Source of the DNA: Deltaproteobacteria bacterium
Lineage (GTDB): Bacteria; Desulfobacterota; GWC2-55-46
Length of the DNA stretch: 5,063 nucleotides
Direction of reading: 5' to 3'
Assembly (NCBI GenBank): GCA_030646655.1
Contig: JAUSLB010000110.1
Coordinates: forward strand, 1-5,063
Both the position numbers and the translations under genes were made by a program. The notes beneath the pieces were generated by a model, which was not told where the DNA came from, did not search any database, and saw nothing but the letters and a program-made list of their open reading frames with translations. Below, in pieces: positions 1 to 4,603 of this stretch. The stretch's first letter is position 1. Each line of letters starts with the position of its first letter.

Positions 1-127
1 ACTGTTTAATCATTTCACTGTTTGGCGAAACATAAGATGCCTTTAGATGCCTTTAATCAGGGCGCGAGGTCTGAAATCCTTAGAAATCAAAAGATTTATT
101 CGGGGGGAGATCGACTGCCCGGCCCGC
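1..127. repeat. AT-rich upstream region with phased short direct repeats
   Basis: No gene can be supported here; only short open stretches run in from the left edge. Three pairs of short direct repeats are visible: ACTGTTT at 1-7 and 17-23, AGATGCCTTT at 35-44 and again immediately at 45-54, and GAAATC at 73-78 and 83-88. The last two pairs have a 10-bp period, close to one DNA helical turn. A small inverted repeat, AAATC/GATTT at 84-97, overlaps the third pair. They lie upstream of the promoter of the Rieske gene, so regulator binding is possible, but no known operator is recognised. Confidence 0.35.
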
Positions 128-156
128 TTGACAACCTAAGGCCTTTCAGATAAATT
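128..156 (+). promoter_or_regulatory. predicted sigma70-type promoter of the Rieske/cytochrome b operon
   Basis: A perfect -35 box TTGACA (128-133) is followed, after a 17-bp spacer, by TAAATT (151-156), a 4/6 match to the -10 consensus. Transcription would start near 163, giving a very short leader before the AAGGAGG ribosome-binding site at 171-177 and the ATG at 185. The prediction rests on consensus match and position only. Confidence 0.6.
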
Positions 157-184
157 TTAAGCACATTTAAAAGGAGGCGGGATA

Positions 185-793
185 ATGGGAGAAAACGGCT
201 CGGTCACGAGACGCAATTTTCTTGCCGGCTGCTGCGCGGCTATGGGCGCTGTCGCCGTAGGCGCGTCGGCTATCCCTGCCGTCAGCGCGTGGAGGGTCGC
301 CTCCGATCTGGTATTCGGCCTGACCGAAAAGGAGATCGACCTGTCCGGGATAAAGCCGGGCGAGATGAAGGTAGAGGGGCTTTCCCTTAAAAGGGAGACC
401 CTCATAGGAACTGACGAGCTCGTTGTCCCCATAATGATCCTCCGTAGGAAACCCGAATGGGTGCGGGAGATGGAGGCCGTTAAATATAACCTGAAAGAGC
501 CTATAGAGGCGAATGAGCGCTACTTAAACCCGGAGTGGTTCGTTGCGCGCGCGTTCTGCACGCACCTCGGCTGCACCCCGAATATAATAGATGAAAGCTC
601 GAAACCCGTTAACATAGTCTGCCCCTGCCACGGCGGCAGGTTCGACACCGTCGGCCGCATCATAAGCGGGCCTCCTCCCTCAAACCTCTACCTCGTGCCC
701 TACAGGTTCGTAACGGAGGCGCGGATAAACCTGTTCGTATCGACCCCGCAAGACATTACGCTCACGAAGGTCTCCGCTTTCCAAAAAGCCTGA
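185..793 (+). CDS. petA: Rieske [2Fe-2S] iron-sulfur subunit of a cytochrome bc complex
   Basis: This is a Rieske protein of 202 residues, the subunit that takes the first electron from quinol at the Qo site and passes it to cytochrome c1. The start is well set: AAGGAGG lies 7 bases before the ATG. The N-terminus carries a Tat-type twin-arginine motif (TRRNFLAG, residues 8-15) and a hydrophobic stretch to about residue 35, which in this family stays as the membrane anchor. The cluster-binding boxes are CTHLGC (C125, H127, C130) and CPCHGG (C146, C148, H149). They are followed by the Pro loop GPPPSNLYLVPY (162-173). C130 and C148 should form the structural disulfide. The second box reads CPCHGGRFD where classical bc1 has CPCHGSxYD. 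The Ser and Tyr that hydrogen-bond the cluster are Gly151 and Phe153, which suggests a lowered redox potential. The gene lies 14 bases upstream of the cytochrome b gene and is surely co-transcribed with it. Confidence 0.95.
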   Translation: MGENGSVTRRNFLAGCCAAMGAVAVGASAIPAVSAWRVASDLVFGLTEKEIDLSGIKPGEMKVEGLSLKRETLIGTDELVVPIMILRRKPEWVREMEAVKYNLKEPIEANERYLNPEWFVARAFCTHLGCTPNIIDESSKPVNIVCPCHGGRFDTVGRIISGPPPSNLYLVPYRFVTEARINLFVSTPQDITLTKVSAFQKA

Positions 794-807
794 AGAGAGA
801 GGAAACA

Positions 808-2526
808 ATGACATCGATCCCTGAATGGTTTAAAGAGCGGTTCCCTTCGATAATAGAGCTTACCAGATTCCACGCAACCGAGTACCCGACCCCGCCGAAC
901 CTCAACTACTCATGGGCCTTCGGGGTCCTCATAATGGTTTTTTTCATGGTTCAGGTCATAACAGGCATAGGGGCTGCCATGTTCTATAAGCCGGACGCGG
1001 CCCTTGCCTTCGACAGCATCGAGAGGTTCAGAAGACACGTCCACTGGGGCTGGCTGCTGCAGAGCATCCACGCGGTCGGGCCGACGTTCATCTTCGCCTC
1101 CATCTACGCCCATATCGGCAGGGGCATGTACTACGGGAGCTACAAGGCCCCGAGGGAGATAATATGGTGGATCGGCGTCTTCCTCCTTATGGCCATGATG
1201 ATGGAGAGCTTCATGGGCTATGTGCTCCCGTGGGGGCAGATGAGCTACTGGGCCGGCACGGTCATAACAGGGCTTGCCTCGGTGATCCCGATAGTAGGCG
1301 ACACGCTGGTCACATGGGTAAGGGGGGATTACCTCTTAAGCGACGCTACGCTGAACAGGTTCTACAGCCTCCACATCGCTCTTTTCCCCCTTGCCATGAT
1401 AGGCGGGCTCATAGTCCTTCATATAATGGCCCTGCACGATGTGGGCTCTAATAACCCTGTAGGGGTCCAGCCAAAAAAGGAGAACAAGGTCCCTTTCTAC
1501 CCGTATTACGTGGTGAAGGATTTTTACGTCGTTGCGCTCGTGTTCACGTTCTTTCTCTTTATAATATTTTTCTACCCCAACCTTTTTCTGGAGCCCGAGA
1601 ACTTCCAGAAGGCGAACCCTGCCCTGACGCCGCCCGAGATAAAGCCCGAATGGTACTTCCTGCCGTTCTTCGCGATGCTCCGCTCCATCCCCTCCAAGCT
1701 GCTTGGGGTAATCGTCCTGTGGCTTTCCCTGTGGATATTACTGTTCCTGCCCTTCATCGACAGGTCGCCTGTAAAAAGCGGCCGGTACCGCCCCGTAAAA
1801 AGATGGATGGACGCGGTATTCTTCGTTAATTTCGCCTTACTGAGTTATCTCGGCGCGCACCCGCCGCGCGGGGCGTACCTCGCCGCCGCAAGGGTCGCTA
1901 CGCTCGTCTATTTCGGCTATTTCGTCCTCCTCTTTATCGTGTCCCTGTACGAGAAAAAGCCGGACGAGCTTACGATGTACGAGAACGAGCCGTCCCGGAT
2001 AACTCTCCACGCTGGCTCGAGCAAGGCGATCTGGCTCGGGATACTCATAGTGGCGCTCGGCGCGCTCAATATCCGCGCCTTCACCTTCGATTTTCCCTCA
2101 AAGGAGACGATAGACAAGGGCAAGGCGGTCTATGAGGCCAAGGGCAAGATGTGCCACGACATGTTCTTTGTAGGGGAGAAGGCCATGCTCTCTCCCGAGG
2201 ACAGGCTATCCATGCTCGGGATCCTCCCGCCGGACATCTCGTTAAAATCCAAGTCGATGGTGGAGAGGAGCCCACGGGAGTTCCTTAGCCAATTTATCGG
2301 AAAGATCCCCGAAGGCTCGAAGATGGCGGTCGTATTCACGCCTGAGGAGGTTGACCAGCTCGTTGCCTTCCTCGAGTACAGCTCCGATCCGTCTATATTC
2401 CTCAGGGGCAGGATAGGGCCGTGGGTGGTGTTCTTCATGTCTGTATTTACCGTGCTCCTTTATCTTCTCTATAAGGAGGTATGGAGGCTGAAATATCTGA
2501 GCCTTGAGCGGTTCCCCGCCGCTTAA
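808..2526 (+). CDS. petB: cytochrome b fused to a cytochrome c1-like domain (bc complex core)
   Basis: The protein has 572 residues: a full cytochrome b of about 380 residues plus a c1-like tail. Haem b ligands appear to be H88/H102 in helix B and H189/H205 in helix D. Qo-site elements are GYVLPWGQMSYW (137-148) and PEWY (280-283). Qi-type residues H210, in LHDVGSNNP, and D238, in VKD, match mitochondrial H201 and D228. After helix eight a signal-like membrane segment (about 405-422) leads to a periplasmic domain (about 432-530) and a C-terminal anchor helix (about 535-556), as in cytochrome c1. That domain shows GKAVYEAKGKMCHDM, a c1-like PPDISLKSK (474-482) and a candidate Met ligand, M506. 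The haem motif is GKMCH: Gly446 replaces the first Cys, and C449 is the only cysteine in the whole protein. Helix D histidines have 15 residues between them, more than usual. The start has AGAGG 5 bases upstream. The fusion recalls FbcH, so proteolytic cleavage near residue 423 is possible. The cytochrome b assignment is certain; function of the c1 domain is not. Confidence 0.93.
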   Translation: MTSIPEWFKERFPSIIELTRFHATEYPTPPNLNYSWAFGVLIMVFFMVQVITGIGAAMFYKPDAALAFDSIERFRRHVHWGWLLQSIHAVGPTFIFASIYAHIGRGMYYGSYKAPREIIWWIGVFLLMAMMMESFMGYVLPWGQMSYWAGTVITGLASVIPIVGDTLVTWVRGDYLLSDATLNRFYSLHIALFPLAMIGGLIVLHIMALHDVGSNNPVGVQPKKENKVPFYPYYVVKDFYVVALVFTFFLFIIFFYPNLFLEPENFQKANPALTPPEIKPEWYFLPFFAMLRSIPSKLLGVIVLWLSLWILLFLPFIDRSPVKSGRYRPVKRWMDAVFFVNFALLSYLGAHPPRGAYLAAARVATLVYFGYFVLLFIVSLYEKKPDELTMYENEPSRITLHAGSSKAIWLGILIVALGALNIRAFTFDFPSKETIDKGKAVYEAKGKMCHDMFFVGEKAMLSPEDRLSMLGILPPDISLKSKSMVERSPREFLSQFIGKIPEGSKMAVVFTPEEVDQLVAFLEYSSDPSIFLRGRIGPWVVFFMSVFTVLLYLLYKEVWRLKYLSLERFPAA

Positions 2527-2567
2527 TTCGGGCGGGCTTGATACGGCCCCCAAGCATTTAAAATTAC

Positions 2568-2596
2568 TTGACTTTAAGGCCCGGCAAGCTGATAAT
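2568..2596 (+). promoter_or_regulatory. predicted sigma70-type promoter upstream of the palindromic element and diheme cytochrome c
   Basis: TTGACT (2568-2573) and GATAAT (2591-2596) each match consensus at 5 of 6 positions and are separated by exactly 17 bp. Transcription would begin near 2603, about 250 bases ahead of the cytochrome c start, so the transcript would carry the whole palindromic element as leader. No strong terminator is visible between the cytochrome b stop and this promoter. There are only a GC hairpin over the stop codon (CCCGCC 2515-2520 with GGCGGG 2531-2536) and a 5-bp stem at 2536-2555, neither with a T-run. The cytochrome c gene may therefore be read both from here and from the upstream operon. 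Confidence 0.55.
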
Positions 2597-2620
2597 CTGG
2601 ACTATAAAAAATCAAAAAGA

Positions 2621-2778
2621 CTATCAGCTGTTGAAAAACAGCCTGATAGCGCAATCCACGGACGGATTGCCAAATTGCGAGACTGAAAAGTCGAGCAATT
2701 TGTAAGGATTGGACGGAGGCAGTCCGGCCAAATCGTGGTTGAAAAAGTCCAGGACGGGCTTTTTCAACATCCTGATAG
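2621..2778. repeat. 158-bp MITE-like element with terminal inverted repeats and nested hairpins
   Basis: The ends are imperfect inverted repeats: CTATCAGCTGTTGAAAAA (2621-2638) against the complement of TTTTTCAACATCCTGATAG (2760-2778), differing by one mismatch and one indel. Five hairpins sit inside. First, 2621-2649, a stem of 12 pairs with one bulged C and a GAAA loop. Second, GCAATCC/GGATTGC (2651-2670). Third, CAAATTGC/GCAATTTG (2671-2702), enclosing a GA/GA mismatch pair, a GACT/AGTC stem and another GAAA loop. Fourth, TTGG-CGGA/TCCG-CCAA (2709-2731). Fifth, GTTGAAAAAG/CTTTTTCAAC (2738-2768), a perfect 10-bp stem. No coding capacity or transposase is seen. Its tip sequence resembles the ends of the element at 4471-4593, suggesting one repeat family. 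No clear target-site duplication was found. A structured leader RNA is an alternative reading. Confidence 0.7.
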
Positions 2779-2794
2779 TTCTTTGTACGGCCGG

Positions 2795-2816
2795 GCCCCG
2801 GCAGCGCGGGGCTTTT
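2795..2816 (+). terminator. weak terminator- or attenuator-like hairpin before the cytochrome c gene
   Basis: GCCCCG (2795-2800) pairs perfectly with CGGGGC (2807-2812) around a 6-base loop, and TTTT (2813-2816) follows at once. The T-run is short, so termination would be partial at best. It lies between the predicted promoter at 2568 and the ribosome-binding site at 2840, where an attenuator would sit, but no alternative antiterminator fold was worked out. Confidence 0.35.
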
Positions 2817-2839
2817 CGGCTGGGAGAGAAATAAAATCC

Positions 2840-2854
2840 GGAGGTGAAGCTTTG
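2840..2854 (+). promoter_or_regulatory. ribosome-binding site that fixes a TTG start
   Basis: GGAGG (2840-2844, in the run GGAGGTGA) stands 7 bases before TTG at 2852-2854. The residues that follow form a clean lipoprotein signal peptide. The longer frame, opening at GTG 2735, would begin inside the palindromic element and put an unlikely 39-residue extension before the signal peptide. Confidence 0.8.
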
Positions 2855-3427
2855 AGAAAGTATTTCCTTTTTATTCTGGCTTTCGCTCTTATACTGGGGG
2901 CCTGCAACGGCGCCTCGGCGGATGAGAAGAACGGGGAGAGGCTGTTCAAGAAATATTGCGTCAAGTGCCACGGTGAGGACGGCAGCGTCTCTGAATACGG
3001 CAGGAACATAAAGCCGAGGCCAGCGAGGGATTTAAGGACGAACAGGCTCTTTATAGCCCCTGCGGAGCTGAGGGTCATCATAAAGTACGGGGTCTACGGC
3101 AGGGAGATGAAGGGCTGGGAGAACATGCTCACAAACGACGAGATACTGGATGTCGCCGGGTATGCGCGCACCCTCAAATATACCCCGGACGCTGGAGCGG
3201 GCGAGAAGTTCTTCAAGGTCAAATGCGCAGGCTGCCACGCCCCTGAAGGCGCGGCGAAAAAGCTATTCCGGGCGCCTGACCTCGACATGTCGCCCCTCGG
3301 GGCCATTGAGATGGCGAGGGTCATAAGGTTCGGCCGCCACGGCACGATGATGGGGCCGAAGCTCGAGCTATTCACCAACCCTGAGATAGCGAACGTGGTC
3401 GAGTACCTCCAGTCGATAAAGAAATAA
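2852..3427 (+). CDS. diheme c-type cytochrome, predicted lipoprotein
   Basis: Read from TTG, the protein has 191 residues. It begins with a short basic segment (LRKY), a hydrophobic core and a lipobox LGAC with Cys at residue 18, so it should be a lipid-anchored protein on the periplasmic side. Signal peptidase I cleavage after ASA (residue 23) is a less likely alternative. Two class I cytochrome c domains follow in tandem. Haem 1 binds at CVKCH (C36, C39, H40) with M86 the likely Met ligand. Haem 2 binds at CAGCH (C125, C128, H129) with M166 or M167 as ligand. Each domain ends in the usual helix (DEILDVAGYARTL, then PEIANVVEYLQSI). Size and layout recall small c4-like diheme cytochromes, but I do not recognise a named gene. 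Placement after the Rieske and cytochrome b genes suggests it accepts electrons from that complex; this is inferred from context. A strong terminator follows 18 bases after the stop. Confidence 0.88.
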   Translation: MRKYFLFILAFALILGACNGASADEKNGERLFKKYCVKCHGEDGSVSEYGRNIKPRPARDLRTNRLFIAPAELRVIIKYGVYGREMKGWENMLTNDEILDVAGYARTLKYTPDAGAGEKFFKVKCAGCHAPEGAAKKLFRAPDLDMSPLGAIEMARVIRFGRHGTMMGPKLELFTNPEIANVVEYLQSIKK

Positions 3428-3445
3428 AGATCCGTCACAACCTTT

Positions 3446-3485
3446 AAAAGGGCCGCCCCCCTATGGATGGGACGGCCCTTTTTTT
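3446..3485 (+). terminator. intrinsic terminator closing the cytochrome block
   Basis: AAAAGGGCCG (3446-3455) pairs perfectly with CGGCCCTTTT (3473-3482). After one C/A mismatch the stem continues for three more pairs (3457-3459 with 3469-3471), leaving a 9-base loop. Seven consecutive T residues (3479-3485) follow. The run of A on the left arm means it could also act on the opposite strand. It separates the respiratory genes from the ABC transporter genes. Confidence 0.9.
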
Positions 3486-3525
3486 ATTCCATGCATGCGG
3501 AAGTAAATGGGAATTTTACGGAAGA

Positions 3526-3553
3526 TTGACAGCCGCGAAAACAGGATTATATT
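3526..3553 (+). promoter_or_regulatory. predicted sigma70-type promoter of the ABC transporter genes
   Basis: TTGACA (3526-3531) is a perfect -35 box. TATATT (3548-3553), a 5/6 match to the -10 consensus, follows after a 16-bp spacer. It lies just downstream of the terminator, about 90 bases before the permease start, which is where the transporter operon should begin. Confidence 0.65.
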
Positions 3554-3592
3554 TAGATATTGCGAAAGGGGCGGCCGGGGACAAGCCGAGCA

Positions 3593-3628
3593 GCATAAAA
3601 TCGTATATGCCGCCTGCCGCATAAAATC
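3593..3628 (+). repeat. 10-bp direct repeat in the permease leader
   Basis: GCATAAAATC occurs at 3593-3602 and again at 3619-3628, 26 bp apart start to start. Both copies lie between the predicted transcription start and the permease ATG. They could be a paired regulator site or chance; no known operator is recognised. Confidence 0.4.
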
Positions 3629-3644
3629 TTTTTGAGACGCTGTA

Positions 3645-4442
3645 ATGAGCCTATTTAACTTCCCGCTCCGTTTATACGGCTGCCGCGCAATTATCATTGC
3701 GATGGCGCTCCATGAGCTTAAGATCCGGTACGCCGGGACTCTGGCGGGCTCGCTCTGGTCGGTCGTAAACCCGCTTATAACGATACTCGTTTACTGGTTC
3801 GTATTCTCCGTAGGGCTTAAGGTAAGGCCTATGGGGGAAGTGCCTTTCATACTCTTTTTCTCGATAGGCCTCATACCGTGGACGACTTTCAGCGAGGCCC
3901 TGACCGTCAACTCAAACGCGATCGTTGGCAATAAGCATCTTGTAAAAAAGATGGTCTTTCCCACCGAGATACTCCCGCTTGTAAATATCGCGGCAAGCCT
4001 TATAATCCACCTTATAATGATGGCCCTTATAGCCTTTATCATCCTCCTGTACGGGTTCCCCCTTTCGCTTTTGAGCCTTCAGTTCATCTATTACCTCATC
4101 GCCTTATCGGTATTTACGGCAGGCCTTAGCTGGTTCTTCGCCGCCGTGACGGTATTCCAGCGCGATATAGGCCTTATACTCGGGGTCGTTCTCAATGTCT
4201 GGTTCTGGCTTACCCCTGTCGTCTACGGGGTCGAGGTCCTGCCGCCCGAGTATCTTTTTTTCGTTAAGCTTAACCCGATGTTCTATATAATCGAGGGCTA
4301 CAGGAACTCATTCATATACGGCGTCCCATTCTGGCATAACCTGCGGCAAGCGGCCTATTTCTGGTCGCTGAGCCTTTCGGTCTTGGTTCTCGGCGCGTTC
4401 TTCTTCAGGAGGTTTAAGAACGACTTCGCGGAGGTCCTATAG
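3645..4442 (+). CDS. wzm: ABC-2 type polysaccharide export permease (Wzm-like)
   Basis: The protein has 265 residues, normal for membrane subunits that export O-antigen, capsule or teichoic-acid-like glycans on undecaprenyl carriers. An amphipathic N-terminus with HELKIRYAGTLAGSLW (23-38) matches the family pattern of a charged helix leading into helix one. About six membrane segments are visible, near 36-58, 67-85, 110-136, 146-170, 176-196 and 236-255. Family landmarks are FPTEILPL (105-112) and the near C-terminal NPMFYIIEGYRNSFIYG (210-226). The ATG is the first start after an in-frame stop. Its ribosome-binding site is weak, with only GAG 8 bases upstream; M20 is a possible alternative start. 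The ATPase partner follows, but 161 bases away because of an intervening palindrome. The transported glycan cannot be told from this window. Confidence 0.88.
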   Translation: MSLFNFPLRLYGCRAIIIAMALHELKIRYAGTLAGSLWSVVNPLITILVYWFVFSVGLKVRPMGEVPFILFFSIGLIPWTTFSEALTVNSNAIVGNKHLVKKMVFPTEILPLVNIAASLIIHLIMMALIAFIILLYGFPLSLLSLQFIYYLIALSVFTAGLSWFFAAVTVFQRDIGLILGVVLNVWFWLTPVVYGVEVLPPEYLFFVKLNPMFYIIEGYRNSFIYGVPFWHNLRQAAYFWSLSLSVLVLGAFFFRRFKNDFAEVL

Positions 4443-4470
4443 CAGTTTGCGGAAAAACTCGAAGATTGTT

Positions 4471-4593
4471 CAGGCTGCTGAAAAAGCTCCAGATGCGAGG
4501 CGTCGAGAAGCGAGGACTGAGGCGTAGTTAGCCACTACGCCTCAGTGACGAGCTTTGATGCCAACGAAGCAGATGGACTTTTTCAGCAGCCTG
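4471..4593. repeat. 123-bp near-palindromic MITE/REPIN-like element between permease and ATPase genes
   Basis: Perfect 16-bp terminal inverted repeats, CAGGCTGCTGAAAAAG (4471-4486) and CTTTTTCAGCAGCCTG (4578-4593), bound the element. Its centre is a perfect 13-bp stem, ACTGAGGCGTAGT (4516-4528) with ACTACGCCTCAGT (4534-4546), around a 5-base loop TAGCC. The arms between these are imperfectly complementary, so the whole unit can fold into one long hairpin. TT flanks both ends and could be a two-base target duplication. The right end stops two bases before the ribosome-binding site of the next gene. No transposase is encoded, so it would be a non-autonomous repeat. Its tips resemble those of the element at 2621-2778. 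Confidence 0.85.
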
Positions 4594-4603
4594 TTAGGAG
4601 AAA

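Noticed and set aside
1164..1451. 95-codon plus-strand frame inside the cytochrome b gene
   Set aside because: The frame is shifted from the clearly conserved cytochrome b sequence and yields low-complexity residues with no family features.
2242..2553. Minus-strand frame across the end of the cytochrome b gene and the following spacer
   Set aside because: It is mostly antisense to the c1-like domain, has no recognisable motif and no convincing ribosome-binding site.
2515..2555. Possible terminator after the cytochrome b gene
   Set aside because: The stems CCCGCC/GGCGGG and GCTTG/CAAGC are short and no T-run follows; not enough for a terminator call.
2621..2778. CRISPR-like array or riboswitch in the palindrome-rich spacer
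   Set aside because: The repeats are inverted and not regularly spaced direct repeats, and no known riboswitch core was recognised.
2735..2851. Upstream extension of the diheme cytochrome from a GTG at 2735
   Set aside because: It lies within the palindromic element and would add 39 residues ahead of a clean lipoprotein signal peptide; the TTG at 2852 has GGAGG 7 bases before it.
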